The position numbers were made by a program, and so were the translations under genes. This document shows, piece by piece, positions 1 to 6,944 of a stretch of 10,890 nt of DNA. Location: NCBI GenBank assembly GCA_035512195.1, contig DATKEK010000249.1, forward strand, positions 1-10,890. The letters are read 5' to 3'. This DNA is from DATKEK01 sp035512195 (GTDB taxonomy: Bacteria > Pseudomonadota > Gammaproteobacteria > Burkholderiales > Eutrophovitaceae). The notes below the pieces were generated by a model. It searched no databases and was not told the DNA's origin. It was given only the letters and a program-made list of their open reading frames with translations. How positions within the stretch are numbered: the first letter of the stretch is position 1; every line of letters starts with the position of its first letter.

Positions 1-131
1 CAATTTCCGGAATGGATATCGAAGTCATCAGGGACGGCGAAGCCGTATCGCTCACTGCCGAGTACTCGCGAAAGATCAAGTTGATGGGCAATGTCAGTGC
101 CTGTATTGATTTTGTCGCGAAGAGCGACTGA
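1..131 (+). CDS. DUF4845 family protein, 3' end only (partial)
   Basis: An open frame runs in from the left edge (first full codon at 3) and stops at TGA 129-131, giving about 42 C-terminal residues. The end contains a pattern of the type YSRKIKLMGNVSACIDF followed by a short polar tail. From memory this resembles the C-terminus of the small DUF4845 membrane-anchored proteins encoded between lepB and rnc in beta- and gammaproteobacteria. Its position, 24 bp upstream of rnc, agrees. The function of the family is not established. The call rests on a short tail plus synteny, and the N-terminal membrane segment expected for the family is outside the window. Confidence 0.7.
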   Translation, partial: ISGMDIEVIRDGEAVSLTAEYSRKIKLMGNVSACIDFVAKSD

Positions 132-155
132 GCGAGATCGGCTTACGTCCGGTCC

Positions 156-827
156 ATGCGCAACGAAGCGCTGGAAGAAAAGATCGGCTATGGCTTTGCC
201 GATGGCCGCCTGCTGACGCAGGCGCTGACCCATCGCTCCTATGGCGCATCGCATAACGAGCGCCTGGAGTTTCTCGGCGACTCGGTTCTGAACTGCGCGG
301 TGGCACAACTGCTTTACGAACACTTCACCAGGCTGCCTGAGGGCGACCTTTCGCGCGTACGCGCCAACCTGGTCAATCAACAGTGCCTGTTCGAGGTCGC
401 AAGCAGGCTCGGGCTCGGCGAGCATGTTCTGCTAGGGGAGGGCGAGCTGAAGAGCGGCGGATTCCGTCGGCCGTCGATTCTCGCCGACGCGCTCGAGGCC
501 GTTATCGGCGCCGTCATGCTGGATGGTGGATTCAATGCCGCCGAGGGTGTGGTCCGCCGCCTGTTCGAGCCGATCGCCAAGACCAGCGACCCGTCGGTCA
601 TCGCCAAGGATCCGAAAACGCGCCTGCAGGAGCTTCTGCAGGGCAGACGCATAGGCCTGCCGCAGTACTCGGTGGTGGATATCCGCGGAGAAGCGCACGA
701 ACAGTCGTTCCGTGTCGAATGCGCGGTTCCCGAACTCAATATCAGATCGTTCGGCGAGGGGCCAAGCCGGCGCGCCGCGGAACAGAACGCCGCCAGGATC
801 GCTCTCGAGCAGGTGGCGGGTGGCTGA
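156..827 (+). CDS. rnc: Ribonuclease III
   Basis: Double-strand-specific endoribonuclease of the cytoplasm that processes the rRNA precursor and structured mRNAs and leaves 2-nt 3' overhangs. The protein has 223 residues, close to the 226 of E. coli. Residues 1-145 are the endonuclease domain, with the signature NERLEFLGDSVL at 34-45. The expected metal-binding acids are visible as E38, D42, D111 and E114. Residues 150-221 form the double-stranded RNA-binding domain, ending in the usual basic/Ala-rich helix (RRAAEQNAARIAL). The ATG at 156 fits the family N-terminus, although no good Shine-Dalgarno sequence precedes it, so translation may be coupled to the DUF4845 gene 24 bp upstream. era follows after 3 bp. 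The gene is intact, with all catalytic residues present. Confidence 0.97.
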   Translation: MRNEALEEKIGYGFADGRLLTQALTHRSYGASHNERLEFLGDSVLNCAVAQLLYEHFTRLPEGDLSRVRANLVNQQCLFEVASRLGLGEHVLLGEGELKSGGFRRPSILADALEAVIGAVMLDGGFNAAEGVVRRLFEPIAKTSDPSVIAKDPKTRLQELLQGRRIGLPQYSVVDIRGEAHEQSFRVECAVPELNIRSFGEGPSRRAAEQNAARIALEQVAGG

Positions 828-830
828 TCG

Positions 831-1718
831 ATGAGGGCAGGCCATCGCGCAGGATTCGTAGCAATCGTCGGCCGCCCGAACGTCGGCAAATCAACACTGC
901 TGAACCGCCTGGTCGGGACGAAAATAAGCATCGTATCCCGGCGCGCACAGACCACCCGTCATCGAATTCTTGGCATCGTCAGCGTGCCGGACGCGCAGAT
1001 GCTGCTGGTCGATACCCCCGGCTACCAGACCGCACATGGCGGCGCGCTGAACAGGCTGATGAACCGCTCGGTGATCGCCAGCCTGCAGGACGTCGATGTC
1101 ATCGTGCTGGTTGTCGATGCCGGCAGGCTGACGCAGGAAGATGCGCGCGTGGTCGAACTGCTGCCGGAGAGTACGCCGGTGGTGCTTGCCGTAAACAGGA
1201 TCGACAGGCTGAAGGACCGCGCCGTGCTGTTGCCGCTGATCGATCGCGCCCGCAGCCTTTACCACTTCAGCGCGATCGTTCCGATAAGCGCTCAGGAGGG
1301 CACGCAGTTAGGTGACCTGGTCGAGGCGGTCAAGCAACATCTTCCGCAAGGCCCGGCATTGTACGAAACCGATATGCTGACGGATCGCCCGGAGCGCTTT
1401 CTGGCGGCGGAGTTGCTGCGGGAAAAACTGTTTCACGCGCTCGGTGAGGAATTGCCCTATGCGGCGACGGTGGTCATCGACCGTTTCGAACACGAGGGAT
1501 CGCTCAGGCGGATCCACGCCTCTATCATCGTGGACAAACCTGGTCACAAGTCAATTGTGATCGGCAGTCGGGGCGAGACGCTCAAGGCAATGGCAACCCG
1601 CGCGCGCAAGGACATGGAAAGGCTGTTCGGCGGCAAGGTGTTTCTCGAAGTCTGGGTGCGCGTGCGGCGCGGCTGGTCCGACGATGTCAGGGCGCTGCAC
1701 AGCCTCGGCTACGACTAG
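831..1718 (+). CDS. era: GTPase Era
   Basis: Essential GTPase that binds the 3' end of 16S rRNA and helps 30S subunit maturation. It has 295 residues, near the usual 300. G1 is GRPNVGKS at 14-21, the switch I region SRRAQTTRHRI is at 36-46, G3 is DTPGY at 61-65 and G5 is SAQ at 153-155. The G4 element reads NRID at 122-125 rather than the usual NKxD. A C-terminal KH domain (about 205-295) carries the GxxG loop as GSRG at 245-248. The start lies 3 bp after the rnc stop, with a purine-rich AGGTGG stretch upstream inside rnc. The rnc-era pair is conserved across proteobacteria and links rRNA cutting to subunit assembly. The G4 Lys-to-Arg change is the only oddity. Confidence 0.97.
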   Translation: MRAGHRAGFVAIVGRPNVGKSTLLNRLVGTKISIVSRRAQTTRHRILGIVSVPDAQMLLVDTPGYQTAHGGALNRLMNRSVIASLQDVDVIVLVVDAGRLTQEDARVVELLPESTPVVLAVNRIDRLKDRAVLLPLIDRARSLYHFSAIVPISAQEGTQLGDLVEAVKQHLPQGPALYETDMLTDRPERFLAAELLREKLFHALGEELPYAATVVIDRFEHEGSLRRIHASIIVDKPGHKSIVIGSRGETLKAMATRARKDMERLFGGKVFLEVWVRVRRGWSDDVRALHSLGYD

Positions 1719-1725
1719 ACGCGGC

Positions 1726-2454
1726 GTGACAGGCGCTGGCAGGCAACGGCATGAGCACGAACCCGGCTTCGTGCTGCACAGCTATCCATTCCGGGAAACC
1801 AGTCTGGTGGTCGAAGTGTTCACGCGCCGGCTGGGGCGAATCGGTCTGGTCGCTCGCGGCGCCCGGCGGGCGCGATCGGCACTGCGCGGCACCCTGATGT
1901 CGTTTCAACCGTTGCTGCTTTCCTGGGGCGGCCGATCGGAGCTGCGCACATTGCACAGCGCCGAGTGGCGCGGCGGCATACCGCAGTTGAGCGGCCGGGC
2001 GCTGATTTGCGGGTTCTATCTGAACGAACTGCTGCTCAGGTTCCTGCCGCGCGACGACCCGCACGAACAATTGTTCGATCTCTACTTGGATTCGATCGCG
2101 GCGTTCGCGGCCGGAGCCGAGCTGGCGGCGACCCTGCGGCGCTTCGAGAAGAACCTGCTGAAAGAGCTGGGTTACGCGCTGACCCTCGAGCGGGACGCCA
2201 GCAACGGCAAGCCGATCGACCCAGCCGCACGCTACGGGTACGTGCTGGAGCGCGGTCCAATCCCGGCCGATCAGGCCGACGGCGATGCGGTCGAGGTGTG
2301 CGGCAAGACGCTGCTCGATCTCGCGTGCGACAATTACGCGGATCCGGTCACGCAGCAGCAGAGCAAGCTGCTGATGCGTCATCTGGTCGGTCATTACCTC
2401 GGCAATCAGGCGCTGCACACGCGCCAGCTCCTGCTCGACCTTCAGCAGTTATGA
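1726..2454 (+). CDS. recO: DNA repair protein RecO
   Basis: RecO works with RecR to load RecA on SSB-coated single-stranded DNA at gaps (RecF pathway). The N-terminal OB-fold region shows the family pattern FVLHSYPFRETSLVVEVF, then a basic stretch RLGRIGLVARGARR. The helical middle has YLNELLLRFLPRDDPHEQLF, typical of beta- and gammaproteobacterial RecO. No zinc-binding cysteine cluster is seen, as in E. coli RecO. I chose the GTG at 1726 (242 residues), 7 bp after the era stop, because it puts about 14 residues before FVLH, as in relatives. An in-frame ATG at 1684 would give 256 residues and overlap era by 35 bp. Neither start has a clear ribosome-binding site, so the start is uncertain but the gene identity is not. 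Confidence 0.93.
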   Translation: MTGAGRQRHEHEPGFVLHSYPFRETSLVVEVFTRRLGRIGLVARGARRARSALRGTLMSFQPLLLSWGGRSELRTLHSAEWRGGIPQLSGRALICGFYLNELLLRFLPRDDPHEQLFDLYLDSIAAFAAGAELAATLRRFEKNLLKELGYALTLERDASNGKPIDPAARYGYVLERGPIPADQADGDAVEVCGKTLLDLACDNYADPVTQQQSKLLMRHLVGHYLGNQALHTRQLLLDLQQL

Positions 2455-2512
2455 ATCCTACCTCCTGCATCTCGATCACAGTGCAGTCCTCCAAGTGCGA
2501 ACAGGCATCGCG

Positions 2513-3259
2513 ATGACCCGTTTGAGCGTAAACGTGAACAAGATCGCGTTGCTGCGAAATTCCCGCACGATCGGCATACCGAGCGTCACTCGGTTGGCGC
2601 AGCTCGCGCTGGATGCCGGCGCTCATGGCATCACTGTTCACCCGCGACCGGACGGACGCCACATCCGGGCATCGGATGTATTCGAACTGCGGGTCCTGGT
2701 CCGCAACCGCGCCGGCGTCGAATTCAATATCGAGGGCAATCCATTTCACGACATGCTGGATCTGGTGCGAAAGGCGCGACCGGATCAGTGCACCTTGGTG
2801 CCCGACGATCCGGCTGCGTTTACCTCGGACCATGGCTGGAATCTCGAGCGTGATGCGGCAAGGCTGCTTCCGCTTATCAGCGAAATCAAGGCGCTCGGCC
2901 CGCGGATAAGCCTGTTCATGGACCCGGTGCCGGAACACATGGCTCAGACCCGAGACATCGGCGCCGACCGGGTGGAGTTGTATACCGAGCCCTACGCCCG
3001 TGCTTTCGGCACCGCGCAGCAAGGCGCAGTAGTAGAGCGGTACGCGCAGGCCGCGCGCGCGGCGCAGGCAGCCGGTCTTGGGATCAATGCGGGCCATGAT
3101 CTGAACCGGGACAATCTGCCGCATTTTCTGCAGTCGGTACCCAAGGTGCTCGAGGTATCAATCGGGCACGCGCTGATTTCGGATGCCCTGGAATTCGGCA
3201 TGGTCGAGGCCACAAGGCTCTACCTGAAGGCGATCCCGGATGGAGGCGGCTCGGCATGA
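2513..3259 (+). CDS. pdxJ: Pyridoxine 5'-phosphate synthase PdxJ (Bacteroidetes/Xanthomonas-like form)
   Basis: Last step of the DXP-dependent vitamin B6 pathway: condenses 1-deoxyxylulose 5-phosphate with 3-amino-2-oxopropyl phosphate to pyridoxine 5'-phosphate, as a cytoplasmic TIM barrel. It has 248 residues. Family elements are LSVNVNKIALLRNSR (4-18), ITVHPRPDGRHI (40-51) with H43, R45 and H50, FNIEGNP (71-77), INAGHDL (191-197) with H195, and VSIGHALISDAL (215-226). E. coli PdxJ reads VNIDHIATLRN at the first site, so Asp-His there is Asn-Lys here. As I recall, this and the EGNP, SDHGW and ELYTEPYA segments are typical of the Bacteroidetes/Xanthomonas-like branch. The ATG at 2513 fits the family start MTKLSVN; a GTG at 2495 is the alternative. 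It overlaps acpS by ATGA. There is a 58-bp gap after recO with no clear promoter. Confidence 0.95.
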   Translation: MTRLSVNVNKIALLRNSRTIGIPSVTRLAQLALDAGAHGITVHPRPDGRHIRASDVFELRVLVRNRAGVEFNIEGNPFHDMLDLVRKARPDQCTLVPDDPAAFTSDHGWNLERDAARLLPLISEIKALGPRISLFMDPVPEHMAQTRDIGADRVELYTEPYARAFGTAQQGAVVERYAQAARAAQAAGLGINAGHDLNRDNLPHFLQSVPKVLEVSIGHALISDALEFGMVEATRLYLKAIPDGGGSA

Positions 3260-3639
3260 TCGCCGGAATCGGCGTCGACCTGGTCGACCAGAACCGCATC
3301 GCCCGACTGCTCAAGGACTATGGCGTACGCTTCGTAGAACGCGTGCTCGCCTCTGGCGAGTTGCAGGCCTACCATGCAAGCGCGCGCCCGGTAGCCTTTC
3401 TGGCCAACCGCTTTGCAGCGAAAGAGGCGCTGTCCAAGGCGCTGGGAACCGGTTTGCGCTACCCGGTTACGTTGCATTCGATCAGCCTGGTGTCCGATGA
3501 AATCGGCAGACCGGAGCTGCGTTTTCATGGCGACCTGCCTGGCTATCTTGTGAGGCGCGGCATCGTGCATTCGCATCTGTCGCTCACCGATGAGAGCGGA
3601 TTCGCCTGTGCAATGGTGGTGCTGGAATCCGGGAAATGA
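3256..3639 (+). CDS. acpS: Holo-[acyl-carrier-protein] synthase
   Basis: Transfers the 4'-phosphopantetheine group of coenzyme A to a serine of apo-ACP, making it competent for fatty acid synthesis. At 127 residues it has the usual length for a group I phosphopantetheinyl transferase. The N-terminal motif IGVDLVDQNRI (5-15) contains the magnesium ligand D8. The second signature, RFAAKEALSKALG (52-64), supplies E57 and K61. The C-terminal HLSLTDESGFACAMVVLE is the standard closing strand region. The ATG at 3256 overlaps the pdxJ stop as ATGA and is preceded by GGAGG at 3242-3246, one of the few good Shine-Dalgarno sequences in the window. Its stop overlaps the nagZ start in the same way, so pdxJ-acpS-nagZ translation is probably coupled. 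Confidence 0.96.
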   Translation: MIAGIGVDLVDQNRIARLLKDYGVRFVERVLASGELQAYHASARPVAFLANRFAAKEALSKALGTGLRYPVTLHSISLVSDEIGRPELRFHGDLPGYLVRRGIVHSHLSLTDESGFACAMVVLESGK

Positions 3640-4685
3640 ATCTGCCCCTCGGCCCCGTAATGCTGGACGTGACAGGACTGCGGCTGGCCGCCGAGGACCA
3701 CGTGCGCCTGCTGCATCCGATGTGCGGCGGCGTAATCCTGTTTGCCCGCAACTACCAGGCCCCGGAACAGTTGAGCGCGTTGTGCGAGGAGATTCATTCC
3801 CTGCGCACGCCAGCATTGCTGATTGCGGCCGACCACGAGGGCGGCCGCGTGCAGCGATTCCACGAAGGGTTCTCGAAACTGCCCGCCATGGCTGTGCTGG
3901 GCGCGCTGTGGAACAGCGACCCCGCGGCGGCGGTCGGTGCCGCGCGAGAGATGGGGTACCTGATCGCAACCGAGTTGGGGGCCTGCGGCATCGATTTCAG
4001 CTTCGCGCCGGTTCTGGATCTGGATCATGGCTCGAGCGCGGTGATCGGCGACCGCGCACTGCATTCAGATCCGTCGGCGGTATGCGATTTGGGTGAGGCA
4101 ATCATTGCCGGCCTACACGAGGGTGGCATGGCGGCGATCGGGAAGCATTTCCCGGGGCATGGACATGTCGCCGCGGATTCGCATGTGGATGTGCCGATCG
4201 ACGGTCGCGCGCTGGCACAGATCGAGGCAAGCGACCTGGTCCCGTTCGCACGACTGTCGCGACAGTTGCAGGGAATCATGCCGGCGCACGTGATCTACGC
4301 CGAAGTGGATTCCAGGCCGGCCGGTTTCTCGTGGATCTGGCTGCAGCAGGTTCTGCGAACGCAATTGCGCTTCGAAGGCGTGATTTTCAGCGACGATCTG
4401 ACCATGGAGGGTGCGCGAGTGGAGGGCGACATCGACTCGCGTGCGTGGGCGGCGATTGCCGCCGGCTGCGACATGGTGCTGGTATGCAATAACCCCGATG
4501 CCGCATGTCGCGTACTGCATGCGCTGTCAGACCAGCCGGCGGCTCACGCGAATCCGAAGCTGGTCGACCTGACCGGCCGGCCATTGATCCGCGGTTTCGT
4601 TCACCTGCAGCAGAACCCGCGCTACCGGAATGCGGTTGCCACCGCCCTCGCGCTTGGTCAACCGGCGCCCGTACAGCGCGCATAG
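3636..4685 (+). CDS. nagZ: Beta-N-acetylhexosaminidase NagZ (glycoside hydrolase family 3)
   Basis: Cytoplasmic enzyme that removes N-acetylglucosamine from GlcNAc-anhydroMurNAc peptides during peptidoglycan recycling; in some bacteria its products control AmpC beta-lactamase induction. It has 349 residues (E. coli about 341), a single GH3 barrel without a signal peptide. Visible motifs are GGVILFARNY near the N-terminus, AADHEGGRVQRF, the flexible catalytic loop KHFPGHGHVAADSH (170-183) with the His-Asp acid/base pair typical of NagZ, and IFSDDLTMEGA around D253-D254, which includes the nucleophile. The ATG overlaps the acpS stop (ATGA). In many betaproteobacteria nagZ also follows acpS. No defect is seen. 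Confidence 0.96.
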   Translation: MNLPLGPVMLDVTGLRLAAEDHVRLLHPMCGGVILFARNYQAPEQLSALCEEIHSLRTPALLIAADHEGGRVQRFHEGFSKLPAMAVLGALWNSDPAAAVGAAREMGYLIATELGACGIDFSFAPVLDLDHGSSAVIGDRALHSDPSAVCDLGEAIIAGLHEGGMAAIGKHFPGHGHVAADSHVDVPIDGRALAQIEASDLVPFARLSRQLQGIMPAHVIYAEVDSRPAGFSWIWLQQVLRTQLRFEGVIFSDDLTMEGARVEGDIDSRAWAAIAAGCDMVLVCNNPDAACRVLHALSDQPAAHANPKLVDLTGRPLIRGFVHLQQNPRYRNAVATALALGQPAPVQRA

Positions 4686-4692
4686 ACACCCC

Positions 4693-5628
4693 ATGCCCGC
4701 ACATCCGCACCACCACGCCAACAGTCACTTCCGCTCCGGCACGCTGTATGTCGCACTGGGGATTACCGCGGGTTATGCGCTTGTCGAACTGATTGCAGGA
4801 ATCCGGTTCCATTCGCTGGCGTTGATGAGCGATGCCGGACACATGTTTTCAGATGCCGCGGCCCTTGGTCTCGCCGCATTCGCCGCCTGGATGGCCCGGC
4901 GTCCGGCGGGTTCGCGCCACACCTTCGGGTTCGCACGCGCGGAGATCGTCGCAGCATTCATCAACAGCCTGGCCATGCTGATCGTGGTCGTGGTAATCGC
5001 GGTGGAAGCGGTGAAACGCCTGCTCGATCCGCCGGAGGTGCAGGGGCTGGGCGTGATGACCGTGGCCTTCCTTGGGCTGCTGGTCAACCTGCTGGTCATT
5101 TATCTCATCAGCAGGGGAGAGCGCACCCTGAATTCCCGGGCAGCTACGTTACATGTGTTCGGAGACTTGATCGGTTCGGTGGCGGCGATCACCGCCGGCG
5201 CGGTCATCTACTTCACCGGTTGGAAGCCGATCGACCCGCTGTTGTCCATCGTGATCGCATTGCTCATCCTGTTCGCGACCATGCGACTGCTGCGCGAAGC
5301 CGTGCACGTCCTGATGGAAGGCGTTCCGAGAAACATTCGGCTGGCCGATGTGGGCGAGACGATGGCACAGGCCCAGGGGGTACGGTCGGTGCATGATCTG
5401 CACATCTGGAATATCTCCTCAGGACAGATCGCGTTGTCGGCGCACGTGGATATTGACGAAATCGGCCAGTGGCCGGCCACGCTGGAACTGCTGCGAATCG
5501 CGCTGCGCGAGCGCTTTGGAATCGAGCACGTTACGCTGCAGCCGGAAGTGATAGGCGGGATCAACGCGGGACAGCAGGCCAGGGTGCGCATCGTGCCGAA
5601 AGATGGCGAGGGCGGGGAACCCACCTGA
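4693..5628 (+). CDS. Cation diffusion facilitator (CzcD/ZitB-like) metal efflux transporter
   Basis: Inner-membrane proton-coupled exporter, probably for Zn2+ and related divalent metals. It has 311 residues. A histidine-rich start (HPHHH at 4-8) is followed by six likely membrane segments (about 17-36, 42-66, 85-107, 120-140, 155-175 and 180-199). The transport site is visible as two HxxxD motifs, H50-MFS-D54 in SDAGHMFSD and H154-VFG-D158, the HD-HD pattern of zinc-type CDFs. Residues from about 212 form the cytoplasmic ferredoxin-like domain, with VHDLHIWNISSG. I chose the ATG at 4693, 7 bp after the nagZ stop; an in-frame ATG at 4630 inside nagZ would add 21 residues not typical of the family. 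It seems to be the last gene of the operon. Metal specificity cannot be read from the sequence alone. Confidence 0.92.
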   Translation: MPAHPHHHANSHFRSGTLYVALGITAGYALVELIAGIRFHSLALMSDAGHMFSDAAALGLAAFAAWMARRPAGSRHTFGFARAEIVAAFINSLAMLIVVVVIAVEAVKRLLDPPEVQGLGVMTVAFLGLLVNLLVIYLISRGERTLNSRAATLHVFGDLIGSVAAITAGAVIYFTGWKPIDPLLSIVIALLILFATMRLLREAVHVLMEGVPRNIRLADVGETMAQAQGVRSVHDLHIWNISSGQIALSAHVDIDEIGQWPATLELLRIALRERFGIEHVTLQPEVIGGINAGQQARVRIVPKDGEGGEPT

Positions 5629-5646
5629 TCCAGCCACTTTTGGTGC

Positions 5647-6216
5647 TCAGGCCGCCCGCTCGATATATTCTCCGGTGTCGGTGTTGACCTTGATCTTCTC
5701 GCCCTCGCTCACGAACTGCGGCACCTGGACCGTAATTCCGGTTTCGACCTTGGCAGGCTTGAACGACCCGGTCGCGGTCGCATTCTTCATGCCGGGCTCG
5801 GTTTCGGTAACGGTCAGCACCACGGAGGGCGGAAGCTGAATGCCGATCGGCCTGTCATTATGAAAATTGACCTGCGCATCGGTATTGGGAATCAGGTAAT
5901 CGGCCTGGCCTTCCAGAAAATCGGCGGCAAGGATGAGTTGCTCGTAGGATTCCTTGTCCATGAAAACATAGCCATCGCCGTCCTGGTAGAGAAACTGCAT
6001 GTCTCTCGGTTCGACGTAGGCGCGTTCGACTTTTTCCTCGGTGCGAATACGCTCGTTCTTCTTGGTGCCGGTCTCGATATCCTTCATCTCGATCTGCATG
6101 AAGGCGCCACCGCGACCGCCGACATGCACGTGATACGCCTTCAGAACGCGCCATACCCGCTTGTCCAGTTCGATGAGATTGCCGGCGCGGATTTCGGTTG
6201 CCAATACTTTTGCCAT
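5647..6216 (-). CDS. efp: Translation elongation factor P with an arginine at the modification site
   Basis: EF-P enters the ribosomal E site and relieves stalling at consecutive prolines. The protein has 189 residues and three domains: KOW-like N-terminal (1-63), the middle OB domain (about 64-127) and the C-terminal OB domain (128-189), ending in the signature EGEKIKVNTDTGEYIER. The loop tip reads VGGRGGAF at 32-39, so R35 lies where E. coli has K34 (KPGKGQAF), the residue modified by EpmA. EarP-type EF-Ps have SGRNAA instead. From memory the body (EMKDIETGTKKNER, FLYQDGDGYVFMDKESYEQL) looks nearer to alphaproteobacterial EF-P than to the EarP group. It lies on the opposite strand to its neighbours, and no earP, epmA or epmB is in the window. 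Identity is firm; modification state is unknown. Confidence 0.95.
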   Translation of the reverse strand: MAKVLATEIRAGNLIELDKRVWRVLKAYHVHVGGRGGAFMQIEMKDIETGTKKNERIRTEEKVERAYVEPRDMQFLYQDGDGYVFMDKESYEQLILAADFLEGQADYLIPNTDAQVNFHNDRPIGIQLPPSVVLTVTETEPGMKNATATGSFKPAKVETGITVQVPQFVSEGEKIKVNTDTGEYIERAA

Positions 6217-6248
6217 TGCTTCGCTTCAATCGTTTGAAAAGGCGTGGC

Positions 6249-6276
6249 ATTTTACACTATGACGCCATGATCCAAA
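6249..6276 (-). promoter_or_regulatory. Candidate efp promoter
   Basis: Reading the minus strand, TTTGGA (6271-6276) and TAAAAT (6249-6254) are separated by 16 bp and lie just upstream of efp, giving a predicted leader of about 25 nt. The -10 matches the consensus well and the -35 only partly. The element overlaps the start codon of the divergent glycosylase gene (6267), so the two genes may interfere with each other. No equally good plus-strand promoter is visible in the 50-bp gap. Confidence 0.35.
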
Positions 6277-6944
6277 GTGCCAGTTCGAAGTTCTCCACCG
6301 CATGTCGGCGCTGCGCGCGTCTCGCGGATTTTCTGGACGACGTGCGCCGCAAGCACCCGGACTACCACGCGAGGCCCGTGCCTTCGTTCGGCGAGGATCG
6401 CCCCCACCTGCTGGTGGTCGGGCTGGCTCCGGGTCTGCACGGCGCGAACCGCACCGGCCGGCCGTTTACCGGTGACCATGCCGGTCTCCTGCTGTACCGC
6501 ACTTTGCATCGATTCGGCTTCGCCAGCGCGCCCGAATCGTCCTCTGCGGCGGATGGTCTGCGCCTGATCGGTTGCCGCATCACCAATGCCGTGAGATGTC
6601 TGCCGCCGCAGAACAAGCCGACGGGCGCGGAGGTGCGGACCTGCAACCCGTTCCTGCGGGCAGAGCTGGCAGCGCTGCCGGCGTCGGCGGCGGTACTGGC
6701 GTTGGGAAGCGTGGCCCATTCTGCGGTGCTCGCCGCCGCAAAACTGCGCCAGAGCGGCATGCGGTTTCAGCACGGCGCGCGCCATGCCCTGCCGAACGCG
6801 TGCGCGCTGTTCGATTGCTACCACTGTTCCCGCTACAACACCCAGACCAGGCGGCTGACGGAACCCATGTTCATCGAGGTTATTGCGGCGATTCGCCGAT
6901 TCATCGAAGAAACCGTGGGTCGCGACGGCGCCGGCGCAGCATGA
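6267..6944 (+). CDS. Family 5 (UDGb-type) uracil-DNA glycosylase, iron-sulfur
   Basis: Base-excision repair enzyme that removes uracil, and often other deaminated bases such as hypoxanthine, from DNA. It has 225 residues. Four cysteines fit the 4Fe-4S cluster of family 4/5 enzymes: C13 and C16 (CRRC), C111 (NAVRCLPP) and C127 (RTCNPF). The substrate-pocket motif GLAPGLHGANRTGRPFTGD at 52-70 is typical of family 5 and lacks the acidic catalytic residue of family 1. The late motif reads YHCSRYNTQTRRLT (185-198), matching HxSxxN, with H186. The ATG at 6267 starts only 50 bp from efp; earlier in-frame ATG 6198 lies inside efp and is unlikely. The stop overlaps the uvrC start as ATGA, so the two repair genes are translationally linked. 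Confidence 0.9.
   Translation: MIQSASSKFSTACRRCARLADFLDDVRRKHPDYHARPVPSFGEDRPHLLVVGLAPGLHGANRTGRPFTGDHAGLLLYRTLHRFGFASAPESSSAADGLRLIGCRITNAVRCLPPQNKPTGAEVRTCNPFLRAELAALPASAAVLALGSVAHSAVLAAAKLRQSGMRFQHGARHALPNACALFDCYHCSRYNTQTRRLTEPMFIEVIAAIRRFIEETVGRDGAGAA

Noticed and set aside
383..1315. Long plus-strand open frame of 310 codons across rnc and era
   Set aside because: It is out of frame with two certain genes, Arg/Ala-rich and without family motifs, as expected for shadow frames in G+C-rich DNA.
1687..2418. Minus-strand open frame of 243 codons opposite recO
   Set aside because: It mirrors recO along nearly its full length, has no recognisable domain and is rich in Gln/Arg from antisense codons.
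2348..3124. Minus-strand open frame of 258 codons opposite pdxJ
   Set aside because: Antisense shadow of pdxJ and the recO end, with no motif, promoter or ribosome-binding support.
4505..4842. Small frames at the nagZ/CDF junction as a possible extra gene
   Set aside because: nagZ and the CDF gene are only 7 bp apart and both are complete, so these frames are shadows.
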